Made by a program: the position numbers and the translations under genes
NCBI GenBank assembly: GCA_964462945.1
Contig: CAYWZW010000059.1
Location: 1 to 33,947 of the forward strand
Length of the DNA: 33,947 nucleotides
Reading direction: 5' to 3'
Source: GCA-020343675 sp964462945
GTDB lineage: Bacteria > Planctomycetota > Phycisphaerae > Sedimentisphaerales > Anaerobacaceae
In this document: in pieces, positions 7,685 to 15,651 of the stretch
Numbering within the stretch: position 1 is the first letter of the stretch
How the letters are laid out: each line of letters starts with the position of its first letter
The notes under the pieces: model-generated
What the model saw: the letters and a program-made list of their open reading frames with translations, nothing else
What the model was told of the DNA's origin: nothing
Database searches by the model: none

Positions 7685-8584
7685 CTACTTCGTTCGTTCC
7701 AGCAGGGTGGTGGCGAATTGGCGGAGGGTGTCAGCCTTGCCCCCGAACGGCTCCAGCTCGGCGATGGCCCCGGAAGTGAGTTTCTTCTGGAGCGCTTTTG
7801 CCTTTTCGAGGCCCACCACCGCCGGATACGTGCACTTGGCCGCCTTGAGGTCCTTGCCCGCCGTCTTGCCCAACTGCTCGCTCGATGCGGTGACATCGAG
7901 AATATCGTCGGCGATCTGAAACGCCAGGCCGACGTGCAAGCCGTATTCACACAGAGACTCGAACTGCTTGGGCGTCGCGCCGCCGCAGATGGCGCCCATG
8001 GCGGCGGCGCATCGAAACATCTTGGCCGTCTTGTTGATGTGGATGTATTCCACCATCTCTTTGGTGCCGGCGACCTCCTGGGCTTTGAGGTCGGCCATCT
8101 GTCCTGCGATCATGCCGGAAGCCCCGGCGTCCTGGGCCAACTGAGCGATGAGTCTGACGGCGACGTCCGGCTTGTCGATCTCTTTTGCCAGGACTTCAAA
8201 CGCCAGCGTCAGCAGCGCATCACCCGTCAGAATCGCCGTCGCCTCGCCAAACGCCTTATGGCAGGTGGGCATGCCCCGCCGGACGTCGTCATCGTCCATC
8301 GCCGGCAGATCGTCGTGGATGAGCGAATACGTATGGATCATCTCGATCGCCGCCGAGGCAATCTCCGCATTGTGGTTCACCTGACCGCCGACAAGCTCAC
8401 AGCACCACAGCAGCAGCACGGACCGCACTCGCTTGCCCGGCGCGCCAAGCGTGTACTGGATCGCGTCTTTCAATTCGGCGGGTATTTGCGGGAGATCCAG
8501 AATCCGCTGCAGAGCATAATTCACGGACTGCGCTTTTCTGCGTAGTCGCGTACCGAAGTCCATCGTTGAAGCACGGCTCCTCAT
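7685..8584 (-). CDS. ispA: Polyprenyl (farnesyl) diphosphate synthase
   Basis: A 299-residue cytoplasmic enzyme that condenses DMAPP/GPP with IPP in isoprenoid synthesis. The first Asp-rich motif reads DDLPAMDDDDVRRG and the second DDILDV followed by LGKTAGKD, both closely matching the bacterial farnesyl diphosphate synthase pattern (two-residue insertion in the first motif, SLIH before it). GKRVRS near residue 45 is the IPP-binding segment. ATG at 8584 is used; a GTG four codons upstream (8596) is also possible and neither has a strong ribosome-binding site. Product length (C15 versus C20) cannot be fixed by eye. It is divergent from miaA, which consumes the related DMAPP. Confidence 0.9.
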   Translation of the reverse strand: MRSRASTMDFGTRLRRKAQSVNYALQRILDLPQIPAELKDAIQYTLGAPGKRVRSVLLLWCCELVGGQVNHNAEIASAAIEMIHTYSLIHDDLPAMDDDDVRRGMPTCHKAFGEATAILTGDALLTLAFEVLAKEIDKPDVAVRLIAQLAQDAGASGMIAGQMADLKAQEVAGTKEMVEYIHINKTAKMFRCAAAMGAICGGATPKQFESLCEYGLHVGLAFQIADDILDVTASSEQLGKTAGKDLKAAKCTYPAVVGLEKAKALQKKLTSGAIAELEPFGGKADTLRQFATTLLERTK

Positions 8585-8611
8585 ATTGGCCTGCACCCTG
8601 ACTGCTCACCG

Positions 8612-8640
8612 TTGACAATCAAGCACTGATTGCCGATCAT
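8612..8640 (+). promoter_or_regulatory. Possible promoter of miaA
   Basis: A perfect TTGACA (8612-8617), 17 bases, then GATCAT (8635-8640, four of six matches). The start would fall near 8647, so the leader before the ATG at 8660 would be very short. Confidence 0.35.
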
Positions 8641-8659
8641 TGGAAATGGTAAATCATAA

Positions 8660-9610
8660 ATGGCAAATAGCAAACAAAAAATGATTCTGATTCTCGGCGT
8701 GACCGCATCCGGCAAAGGGCGGCTGGCCTTCGATCTGGCTCAGAGCACGGGTGCTGAAATCATCAGTATCGATTCGATGAAGGTCTATCGTCGAATGGAC
8801 ATCGGCACCGGCAAGCCGCCGAAGGAGGCCCGGCAGCGGGTCAACTATCACTTAATCGATGTGGTTGAGCCGAGTGATTCGTTCAGCGTGGGGGCCTTTC
8901 TCGAAGCCGCTGCGGCTGCCATCGGGCAGATCAGGAGCCGAAAGAAAGAAACTATCGCCGTCGGCGGAACCGCCCTGTACATTAAGTCGCTGCTTCACGG
9001 CCTTTTTGACGCCGCCGGAACCGATGAACAGATACGCGCCCGGCTGTACGCGAGGGCGGAGGCTGAGGGTCTGGAGGAACTCCATCGCGAGCTGACGAAA
9101 ATCGACCCCGTCGCCGCCGACCGCATCAATCCCAACGACGCCCGGCGCATCGTCCGCGCCCTGGAGGTTTACCAGATCACGGGCAGACCCATCTCAAGCT
9201 TCCAAAAGCAATGGGAATCGCCGCGGACAGAACACGACTGGAGGATCATCGGCCTGCGACGAGAAAAAGCCGATACCGGCAGCCGAATAAACGCAAGAGT
9301 CAAGAAGATGGTTGATGCCGGCCTTGTCGAGGAGGTCAAGGCCCTGCTGGGCGAGGAAAAGCCGTTGAGCAAACAGGCCCGGTGCGCGATCGGCTACGCG
9401 GAGATCATCGAATATCTCAATGGCAGGATGGACCTGGAAGACGCCGCCGAGCTGATCAAGAAGAACACTCGCCGGTTGGCCAAAGGCCAGCGGACTTGGT
9501 TCAAAACCTTCCAAAACGTCCACTGGCTCGACATCAAACCCGACGAATCTCCAGAGAAAATTCTCACCCGAGCGAAAACACTGGTACGACAGGCCAATAT
9601 TTCATTCTGA
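8660..9610 (+). CDS. miaA: tRNA dimethylallyltransferase
   Basis: A 316-residue enzyme that transfers the dimethylallyl group from DMAPP to A37 of tRNAs reading UNN codons. Family marks: P-loop GVTASGKG at residues 13-20, the DSMKVYRRMDIGTGKP segment, the HLIDVVEP strand, GGTALYIKSLL, and DARRIVRALEVY. Length is usual for the family. The P-loop is odd in ending GKG instead of GKS/GKT, losing the hydroxyl residue that normally helps bind Mg-nucleotide. The ATG sits in an A-rich leader with GGAAATGG about eleven bases upstream. Divergent from ispA, with about 75 bases between the starts. Confidence 0.93.
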   Translation: MANSKQKMILILGVTASGKGRLAFDLAQSTGAEIISIDSMKVYRRMDIGTGKPPKEARQRVNYHLIDVVEPSDSFSVGAFLEAAAAAIGQIRSRKKETIAVGGTALYIKSLLHGLFDAAGTDEQIRARLYARAEAEGLEELHRELTKIDPVAADRINPNDARRIVRALEVYQITGRPISSFQKQWESPRTEHDWRIIGLRREKADTGSRINARVKKMVDAGLVEEVKALLGEEKPLSKQARCAIGYAEIIEYLNGRMDLEDAAELIKKNTRRLAKGQRTWFKTFQNVHWLDIKPDESPEKILTRAKTLVRQANISF

Positions 9611-9680
9611 ACCGGGATATTTGCGTTCGTCCCTTGTTCCTCAAAATCGAGCATTCGAGCATCGATTGTGAGGCATTATC

Positions 9681-9708
9681 TTGCATTTTTCCTGTAGTTT
9701 GGTATGAT
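9681..9708 (+). promoter_or_regulatory. Possible promoter of the GLUG-repeat gene
   Basis: TTGCAT (9681-9686), 16 bases, then TATGAT (9703-9708). The gene start at 9751 would have a leader of about 36 bases that includes TAAGG. Confidence 0.35.
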
Positions 9709-9750
9709 GTTACTTGTGATATTCTTTACAGGCGGATTAAGGCAAAGGTG

Positions 9751-11328
9751 ATGAACCTGAAAAAGCAATCGGTTCTCTTGGTGATGATGGCTCTCTTGTC
9801 TGCACGTGCCTCTGCTGGCACATATAGCAGCGGTACTGGCGAACCGAACAATCCATATCTGATTGCCAGGGCCGAAGATCTGAACGACATCGCCAATCAC
9901 CCCGAAGACTTTGATAAGTGCTTTCTAATGGTAGCCGACATCAACTTAGCTGAATCCACAGGCACAATGTTTAATATGATCGGTAAATATGGACAAAAGG
10001 CATTTTCTGGATCTTTTGATGGTAACAGGTTTAAGATTTATAACTTTACGCATGAAGCGAATGAAACAGATTGTGTCGCCCTTTTTAGTCGTGTAGATGA
10101 CAAAGAAGCCGAGATCAAAAATGTCACATTAATAGATCCCAACGTAAGCAGTAACAACGGTTCATCAATTGGTGCTCTCGTCGGTCGGTTATATCAAGGG
10201 ACCATTTATAACTGTTTCGTTGAGGGGGGCAAAGTTTCAGGCTACCACGCTGTAGGCGGTCTTGTAGGCTGGAATACGTATGGAAAAATAGTAGAATGTT
10301 CCTGTAATACTACAATTTTCAACACAAATGAATATGCTGGAGCAGTGGTGGGATATAATGACTTAGGAAAAATATCACATTCTTCAGCGTTTGGCCGTGT
10401 CGAAGGGCAAAGCTATGTAGGAGGGTTGGTCGGACATAATAGTGGTTCAATCAAACATTGTTATTCTAAAGCGGACGTATCGGGCAATTACCTAACAGGC
10501 GGCTTGGTCGGCCAAAATGGTGGCCCTGTAATACATTGTTTTGCGAGCAGTACAGTCACGGGCGGTATCTTTTACACAGGCGGATTGATTGGCATATCCA
10601 GGAACTCCGTTACCAATTGCTATGCTGAGTGTTCTGTTTCTGGGCAGCGAGTTGTTGGATCACTGGTGGGTGAAAACGAATCAAATATCACCAACTGTTG
10701 GGCAGGAGGTGATACATTCGGCACTATAAATGTCGGCGGTATAGCCGGCAAAAATGTTGGTGGTACAATTGAAAATTCCTTTTCCAAAGCCCATGTGATA
10801 GGAGACTTCAGCGTTGGTGGAATAACGGGGCTGAATACAGAAGGTATAATAGCTGGATGTTACAGTATTGCACCCGTTCATGGTCATTTCGTTACTGCTG
10901 GATTGGTAGGTGATAACGATAGTTCAATATTGAGTTGCTTTTGGGACATTGAGGTTTCCGGCCAAGCCGACGGTGTTGCTAACGGATTATCAGGTGAAGT
11001 TTATGGAGTACATACAGCAGAATTACAGCTAAGAGAAACGTTTATATCAAGAGGTTGGGATTTTGTTGGTGAAACCGCCAATGGTACTGAGGGTATTTGG
11101 ACAATTAACAATGAGGAAGATTGTCCTAAACATATCTGGGAATTAGCCAATTTCGCCGGCTGGGATGAGGTCGATTTACTCGATTATTCATTTATCGCCA
11201 ACCACTGGCTTCAAACCGACTGTCCCGACGCGAATAACTGCGATGGGACCGACCTTGATTTCTCCGGCGAGATTGATTTCTTGGATTTGAAGATATTCTG
11301 TCAGCATTGGCTCGAAGGCATTCAGTGA
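9751..11328 (+). CDS. Secreted GLUG-repeat protein with dockerin-like tail
   Basis: A 525-residue exported protein. Residues 1-23 are a signal peptide ending ASA. About residues 130-420 hold ten GLUG-type repeats, recognisable by the recurring (V/T)GGLVG core at roughly 28-30-residue steps, each followed by a strand and an x-x-C-(Y/F/W)-(S/A) segment. GLUG repeats build elongated beta-structures in surface adhesins and peptidases. The last 50 residues (DLLDYSFIANHWLQT ... DLDFSGEIDFLDLKIF) hold two Asp-rich loops like the calcium-binding repeats of dockerins, a common end on secreted planctomycete proteins. ATG at 9751 is chosen because it starts the signal peptide and follows TAAGG. Its sequence is clearly AT-richer than its neighbours, compatible with transfer. 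Confidence 0.8.
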   Translation: MNLKKQSVLLVMMALLSARASAGTYSSGTGEPNNPYLIARAEDLNDIANHPEDFDKCFLMVADINLAESTGTMFNMIGKYGQKAFSGSFDGNRFKIYNFTHEANETDCVALFSRVDDKEAEIKNVTLIDPNVSSNNGSSIGALVGRLYQGTIYNCFVEGGKVSGYHAVGGLVGWNTYGKIVECSCNTTIFNTNEYAGAVVGYNDLGKISHSSAFGRVEGQSYVGGLVGHNSGSIKHCYSKADVSGNYLTGGLVGQNGGPVIHCFASSTVTGGIFYTGGLIGISRNSVTNCYAECSVSGQRVVGSLVGENESNITNCWAGGDTFGTINVGGIAGKNVGGTIENSFSKAHVIGDFSVGGITGLNTEGIIAGCYSIAPVHGHFVTAGLVGDNDSSILSCFWDIEVSGQADGVANGLSGEVYGVHTAELQLRETFISRGWDFVGETANGTEGIWTINNEEDCPKHIWELANFAGWDEVDLLDYSFIANHWLQTDCPDANNCDGTDLDFSGEIDFLDLKIFCQHWLEGIQ

Positions 11329-11421
11329 TGTGCTGCTTATTGCCTACGATTTACTATTGAATTGGACAGATACTTAACCTACGGCTCAGCACGACAAGTA
11401 TCAAGAATAGAGCATTCAACT

Positions 11422-12003
11422 TTAGGCGATTTGGAGTTGTTGTTGGGCCCGCAGGACGGCGGCGGCGTCACCGAGAACAAGCTGCCTGATCAAGCTGGAC
11501 GGAACCAGCGTGACGCCCATATTGAAGACCTTTTCTTCCACCATTGCTGCAACCATACGCGCCGTCGGGCGGCAAAGGCCATATTGGGCCGTGAGGTCCT
11601 CGACGATTCTGCTCTTGTCCCATCGGCATCGACTGCCGGGCCCCTCGGCGCCGACGAAGAGCTCGGCATCGGTCAGCTCCTGAATGTCAACGCAGACCAC
11701 TTCAATTCGGGAACGCTTGAGCTTCCGCTCGAAATGATGCTCGCTCAATGCGACGGCGGCCTTCTCATAGCCGGTCGCCGCAAGGACCACCTCGATCATG
11801 GAGAGGACCTCGCCGCTGGTGACGCTGCGGCCGCTCCGCTCGTGATAAAGAAAGTATGTCACTACCTCGGCAAACTGTTCCGCAATATCCATATCCGCCT
11901 GGCCGATCTTGCCGAGCGCGTTATTGATCGTCCCCATGACTTTCGTGTGCAGATATTCCTCGACCGTCCCGTCGGCCTTGATGACTTTAAGCTGTGTTTC
12001 CAC
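11422..12003 (-). CDS. Protein with two ATP-cone domains
   Basis: A 193-residue protein. Residues 4-95 match an ATP-cone, the nucleotide-binding domain found at the front of ribonucleotide reductases and in NrdR (VIKADGTVEEYLHTKVMGTI opening, then helical segments). Residues about 127-190 (WDKSRIVEDLTAQYG ...) look like a second, shorter cone. No reductase or zinc-ribbon part is present. The start is GTG at 12003, supported by AGGAAG six bases before it. It lies 55 bases downstream of nrdR on the same strand, so co-transcription is likely. It may sense ATP/dATP and act on NrdR or on reductase; that role is inference. Confidence 0.75.
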   Translation of the reverse strand: METQLKVIKADGTVEEYLHTKVMGTINNALGKIGQADMDIAEQFAEVVTYFLYHERSGRSVTSGEVLSMIEVVLAATGYEKAAVALSEHHFERKLKRSRIEVVCVDIQELTDAELFVGAEGPGSRCRWDKSRIVEDLTAQYGLCRPTARMVAAMVEEKVFNMGVTLVPSSLIRQLVLGDAAAVLRAQQQLQIA

Positions 12004-12058
12004 CCGCTTCCTTTGCCTCCTTGCTTAATCCGTTCCTCCTGATCGTGCGCTCATCCGG

Positions 12059-12550
12059 TCATTCATCAAAGAGCGTTGGCTCGGCACCCGGCTCCGCCTC
12101 TGTAATCGCCTCGCTGACTTCCTTAATCAGCTCGCCGGCATCTCTGAAGTCACGATAGACGCTGGCGAAACGAATGTACGCCACCTTGTCCACCCTGCGT
12201 AGCTGTTTCATCACACTTTCGCCGATAAAGGCTGATGGTACTTCCTTGTCGAAACTCCGGAATATCATCTCCTCGGCCTTGTCGGTGATCCGCTGAATCT
12301 GTTCGGCCGAGACGGACCTTTTGTAACAAGCCTTCTGCAGCCCGCCGACGATCTTGCTCCTGTCATACGGAACGCGAGAGTTATCCTTCTTCACGACGTA
12401 AAGTTTGACGCTCTCACCGATCTTCTCGTAGGTGGTGAAGCGTCTCTTGCATACCAGGCACTGGCGCCGACGCCGGATGACTCTGCCGCCGTCGCTGGAA
12501 CGCGAATCAATGACTTTGTCACGATCTTCCTTACAGAAGGGACATCTCAT
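12059..12550 (-). CDS. nrdR: Transcriptional repressor of ribonucleotide reductase genes
   Basis: A 163-residue cytoplasmic regulator that represses ribonucleotide reductase genes when dATP is bound. The zinc ribbon uses Cys3, Cys6, Cys31 and Cys34 (MRCPFC ... RRRQCLVC), followed by RRFTTYE and an ATP-cone (about residues 49-139) beginning KLYVVKKDNSRVPYDRSKI. The tail is acidic and slightly longer than in many homologues. The ATG at 12550 is chosen because it gives the invariant MRCPFC start. The promoter at 12732-12759 carries a palindrome in its spacer, suggesting self-control. The reductase genes themselves are not in the window. Confidence 0.95.
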   Translation of the reverse strand: MRCPFCKEDRDKVIDSRSSDGGRVIRRRRQCLVCKRRFTTYEKIGESVKLYVVKKDNSRVPYDRSKIVGGLQKACYKRSVSAEQIQRITDKAEEMIFRSFDKEVPSAFIGESVMKQLRRVDKVAYIRFASVYRDFRDAGELIKEVSEAITEAEPGAEPTLFDE

Positions 12551-12731
12551 CTGGTGTCTCGCATCCCGTATAGCCCATTGCATTCGAGAAACACCTGCGA
12601 GCCGGCACTTCGCAATCGGGCCGCCCTTTGGCCGGACCCCGCCAAATCGTCCCCTTCACCAGACGGCTGCCCGCCGCAGGCAGGCTCCTCGAAGCTCGTC
12701 AAGCCAACACCACATATAGAACTTCGCAGAG

Positions 12732-12759
12732 ATTGTAACTCCCATATATGGTATGTCAA
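12732..12759 (-). promoter_or_regulatory. nrdR promoter with operator-like palindrome
   Basis: On the minus strand a perfect TTGACA (12759-12754), 16 bases, then TACAAT (12737-12732). The spacer contains the perfect palindrome CCATATATGG (12742-12751). A second AT-core element, ACACCACATATAGAAC (12707-12722), lies one site downstream with its centre about 31 bases away, the spacing typical of paired NrdR boxes. The transcript would have a leader of about 175 bases containing a GC-rich hairpin around 12666-12685. Confidence 0.5.
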
Positions 12760-12856
12760 AAGAAATCTGAGGAAAGCCGCCAGATTTTGTTCCGGCGTTG
12801 CCAGGTCATGGCTTGATATGAGAGAAACTCGAAGCTTTTCTGCCCCCTGTCTGTTT

Positions 12857-12891
12857 AAAAAAAGAAGCCTCTGCGCGGTGAACGCAGAGGC
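12857..12891 (-). terminator. Strong rho-independent terminator
   Basis: A perfect 9-bp stem (GCCTCTGCG 12867-12875 with CGCAGAGGC 12883-12891, 7-base loop) is followed on the minus strand by TTC and seven T (12863-12857). It separates the upstream minus-strand genes from the nrdR promoter. Confidence 0.85.
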
Positions 12892-13001
12892 CAACTCGGA
12901 AAGAAACTTATACAACCCCCCCTCAGGTCTGGTACTAAGCCTTCACCTCATGTGAAAGCGTCGTTTCTCCTCCGCTGCTCTCACTCCTTTCCTCGTGTTT
13001 C
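12857..13001 (-). ncRNA. Candidate small RNA of about 145 bases
   Basis: A minus-strand promoter-like pair, TTGGCT (13036-13031) and TAGACT (13013-13008) with 17 bases between, precedes a region without a reading frame that ends at the strong terminator 12857-12891. Inside is a 7-bp hairpin (12940-12958) and a purine-rich stretch with GGAGGAG and AAAGGAG. It could equally be the long 3' end of the upstream PpiC-type gene, whose stop lies about 200 bases before 13001. I do not recognise the RNA family. Confidence 0.3.
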
Positions 13002-13202
13002 AATTAAAGTCTAACATAGAAACCCGCCATAGCCAAATTAAGACAGGTACTTTTCCACCTTTTTTTTGCGGCCCGATAAAAGCAGAGGCAAACGCGCATA
13101 AGGGCACAAGAAACCCCCCTGCCGGAATCTCGCGATTCGTATCCTACCCCCCGATAAATGACGTGCTCCCCTGCTGTCCGATGGTGTCCGGCGGCCCTCG
13201 AA

Positions 13203-14060
13203 TTATCCCTCCTGGATTGCGGCCTTGCTTCTGAGTCCGTCGATAAACTCGTCGATGGCGTCTGACCGCATCTGTTCTTTGATCGCGTCGGTGATCCGGT
13301 CTTTGACCTGGTCGAGGCTGGGCACAGTCGCCGGCTCTCTTCCATAGACCTTGGCGATATGAAAACCGAACCGGCTGCGAAAAACGTCGCTGGTCTGGCC
13401 GACCCCCAGATTGAAAACCACGTCCTCGAACTCCTCGACCATTTGCCCCCTGGCCACAAAACCCAGGTCGCCGCCGCTGTCGGCGCAGTCGGTGTACTTT
13501 TCGACCACCGCTTCAAAAGCTGTGCCGTTCTTCAATTCATCGTGCGCCCGGCTGATCTGCCTGTAAGCGGTTTCTTCGTCCGTCTGCCAGTTTACATACT
13601 TGACGATATGCGCCGCCCTGACCCGCTCGCCTGTTTTGTATTGCTCCTTATTCTGTTCGTAGTATTCCTGGACGGCGGCCTGCGAGGGCTTCGGCAGGTC
13701 TTTGCAGAGCTTCGTGAGTCTTTGCTCGACCCTCATCTGTGCTTCGATGTCCTTTTTTATTGTCTCGTCGTCCGGGGCGTTGAAGTCTTTGTAGAGCTGC
13801 TGCGGGTCGGTGTACTGCTCTTTGAGCTTCGCCAGAGCGGCTTCAACTTTGTCCGGCGGTATTTTGTCGCCGTTCTGCTTGGCTTCCTGATTGATCAAGA
13901 CCCTCTCAATCACGTTTTCTCTGGACCAGTCAAGCAACTGGGCCTCTCGCTCTTTGGGGTCCTGGTCGGCAAACACGCGTTCATAATCCGGCCTCAAACG
14001 CCGGACTTCCTGCTGTATCGCTGAATCCTCGATCTTTTCGCCATTCACAACAAACGCCAT
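13203..14060 (-). CDS. PpiC/SurA-type peptidyl-prolyl isomerase
   Basis: A 285-residue protein with a helical SurA-N-like front part (residues 1-140) and a parvulin domain at about 147-245: RVRAAHIVKYV, then GGDLGFVARGQMVEEFEDVVF and FRSRFGFHIAKV, the usual strands and loops of rotamases. It catalyses cis-trans isomerisation of X-Pro bonds and often acts as a chaperone. Unusually for this class no signal peptide is visible (MAFVVNGEKIED), so it may be cytoplasmic or trigger-factor-like. AGGAG lies about seven bases before the ATG. It starts 28 bases after the thymidylate-synthase gene and so is probably in the same operon. Confidence 0.88.
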   Translation of the reverse strand: MAFVVNGEKIEDSAIQQEVRRLRPDYERVFADQDPKEREAQLLDWSRENVIERVLINQEAKQNGDKIPPDKVEAALAKLKEQYTDPQQLYKDFNAPDDETIKKDIEAQMRVEQRLTKLCKDLPKPSQAAVQEYYEQNKEQYKTGERVRAAHIVKYVNWQTDEETAYRQISRAHDELKNGTAFEAVVEKYTDCADSGGDLGFVARGQMVEEFEDVVFNLGVGQTSDVFRSRFGFHIAKVYGREPATVPSLDQVKDRITDAIKEQMRSDAIDEFIDGLRSKAAIQEG

Positions 14061-14088
14061 CTTTCACTCCTCATATCTGACTTTACAC

Positions 14089-14979
14089 TTATCCTTTTGC
14101 CTTTGCGTACCAGTCCGGGTCGCGGGCCAGTTTTTCTCTCGCCTCGATTGTCATCATTTCAAACGCCGGGTGAGTGCTCGGCCACGACCGCTCCGTGAAC
14201 GGGCTTCGACGCATCTTTGCTATCTCCGGCTCAACCTCGTCAAAGTAGCTGCCGTAGATGTGCAGCGAATCGCTGATATCGACGTACCGGCCCACTCTCA
14301 CCGGCTCGTCTCTGTTTTTGGCGATACCCTCGGCGATGACCCGTTGAAGGTCGGTCAGGGCATAGACGTTCATAAACCACGCCTTGTAAAGGTCCCTGCT
14401 GCGCCAGTGCGTATTCATATTGAGCGACAGCTCGCCCGCTTCGTTGGCCAGCAGCCGGCACCATATCCTCTGGAGACAGGGTGGGTCGTCCGTAGCCGGG
14501 TCTGCCGTCGGCATCCAGGTGATGGCCTGCGCCCGTCGGCTGTGCCCCGCGTGCGAGAGGTAATCGATGATATACCGAATCTGATCGACCTTCTCGAAAG
14601 GCTTCTGAGCATCGGCATTGCGTATATCTTCGACCGGGCAGTATGAAAACAGCCGCTCGTGATACGTATAGGTCCACTTGCCCGCAGCCGGATCGATCCA
14701 GTGGTCGTGAATCCCGTTGACCACTTCCTGCCGGTACGATTCCAGCTCCTCGGGCCCGCCCGGAAAGTTCTTGTGAATCCGAGGCTCGCGGAACGGGTCG
14801 ATAACGGTAATCATCGCGGTGACGTCTTTGCTCGGCGGGTCCTGCGGCTTGTCGTACTGAGTTCTCACCTCGAAGCCCTTGTCCCAGACGGCCAGGACAG
14901 CCTGTTCCCACGCCTCCGGCAGACAATCCGCCGTTACCGAAATTACAGGGATATTAGCCACCGATGCACCAGTGCTCAT
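14089..14979 (-). CDS. Thymidylate synthase family protein
   Basis: A 296-residue enzyme of the ThyA/dUMP-dCMP hydroxymethylase fold, expected to methylate dUMP to dTMP with methylene-tetrahydrofolate. The catalytic Cys lies in DPPCLQRIW; the phosphate-binding SRR precedes it (HSRRAQAITW); RSRDLYKAWFMN keeps the Arg, Ser, Asp and Asn of the RSxD...N motif with the usual D-to-N spacing; and DSLHIYGSY carries the conserved His-x-Tyr. The Asn fits dUMP rather than dCMP use. The sequence is divergent from the E. coli enzyme (PPCL instead of PPCH) and nearer to archaeal-type members, so thyA is not assigned. AAGGA lies about nine bases before the ATG. It fits the nearby nrdR deoxynucleotide theme. 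Confidence 0.8.
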   Translation of the reverse strand: MSTGASVANIPVISVTADCLPEAWEQAVLAVWDKGFEVRTQYDKPQDPPSKDVTAMITVIDPFREPRIHKNFPGGPEELESYRQEVVNGIHDHWIDPAAGKWTYTYHERLFSYCPVEDIRNADAQKPFEKVDQIRYIIDYLSHAGHSRRAQAITWMPTADPATDDPPCLQRIWCRLLANEAGELSLNMNTHWRSRDLYKAWFMNVYALTDLQRVIAEGIAKNRDEPVRVGRYVDISDSLHIYGSYFDEVEPEIAKMRRSPFTERSWPSTHPAFEMMTIEAREKLARDPDWYAKAKG

Positions 14980-15010
14980 CTTCGCATTCCTTTACAGATC
15001 TCCGTTGTGC

Positions 15011-15529
15011 CTATTTCAAATTTCCCAGGTCAGTTTCTTCTTTGGTAATGTTGTACATCTGTTGATAGCGCTCGGGCAGATCGGCAAGCGCTCTCTTGGC
15101 TAAGAAGGTGTATTTGCTCTGCGGCCATCGCTGGATGATCTCCCGGCAGGCTTTGACCATCTGCCCGTACCCCATCCCCGGCAGCCTCCCCATCTTCCGC
15201 TGGTTCTCAGCCCAAATCCAGAGCTTCTGGGCCTCCAGGTCCTCCTCCATGCTCAGCTCCTTGAATTGAGGCGCCGGCGGCTCGGTCGGCTCATTCGGCT
15301 GGGCCGGCGCTACCTCGGGGGGCGGCGGCACCGGCGGAACCGGCTCGGCCGGCTCCTTGATCTGCGGCTCGGCCGTCAGCTTCTTATCGTCCTGCTCCCA
15401 CTGATCGTAAACCGTCTTCTGCGCCTCTTTCGGCCCCGAATCCGTCCCCGATGTAAAAACCCCGACCAGAACGATCACGCCGACAACCGCCACCGCAAGA
15501 ACTGCGATTTTCAGCCAAAACGTGTTCAT
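15011..15529 (-). CDS. Membrane-anchored protein with proline-rich linker
   Basis: A 172-residue protein, family not recognised. Residues 1-27 are a membrane anchor (FWLKIAVLAVAVVGVIVLVGVF). Residues 50-90 form a Pro/Glu/Ala linker with PPVPPPP, and the last 80 residues (ELSMEEDLEAQKLWIWAENQ...) form a helical domain whose spacing of small and aromatic residues recalls a single TPR-like hairpin (CREIIQRWPQSKYTFLAKRAL). ATG at 15529 is chosen because it begins the anchor and follows GGGTGGGA. It precedes the thymidylate-synthase gene by 31 bases on the same strand and likely heads that operon. Confidence 0.65.
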   Translation of the reverse strand: MNTFWLKIAVLAVAVVGVIVLVGVFTSGTDSGPKEAQKTVYDQWEQDDKKLTAEPQIKEPAEPVPPVPPPPEVAPAQPNEPTEPPAPQFKELSMEEDLEAQKLWIWAENQRKMGRLPGMGYGQMVKACREIIQRWPQSKYTFLAKRALADLPERYQQMYNITKEETDLGNLK

Positions 15530-15560
15530 TATTATCCCACCCCTTTTGTGCCATTGATTA

Positions 15561-15589
15561 TTGATTACTGACCATTGACTATTTATAAT
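15561..15589 (+). promoter_or_regulatory. Promoter of ribE
   Basis: TTGATT (15561-15566), 17 bases, then perfect TATAAT (15584-15589). The start near 15596 gives a leader of about 56 bases, too short for an FMN riboswitch. No clear Shine-Dalgarno sequence precedes the ATG at 15652. Confidence 0.5.
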
Positions 15590-15651
15590 CAATTTTAGCG
15601 TTCAGACTGTTTTCTTCAATATTAAATAGACAATAGAATATTCAATTTCAA

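Noticed and set aside
9382..9750. Long N-terminal extension of the GLUG protein overlapping miaA
   Set aside because: It overlaps miaA in another frame; the signal peptide and ribosome-binding site begin at 9751.
12551..12915. Minus-strand frame of 122 codons upstream of nrdR
   Set aside because: It spans the terminator hairpin, the nrdR promoter and a GC-rich palindrome; it looks like leader DNA, not a gene.
15593..15651. FMN riboswitch before ribE
   Set aside because: The leader is only about 56 bases, AT-rich, and lacks the conserved FMN-aptamer blocks.
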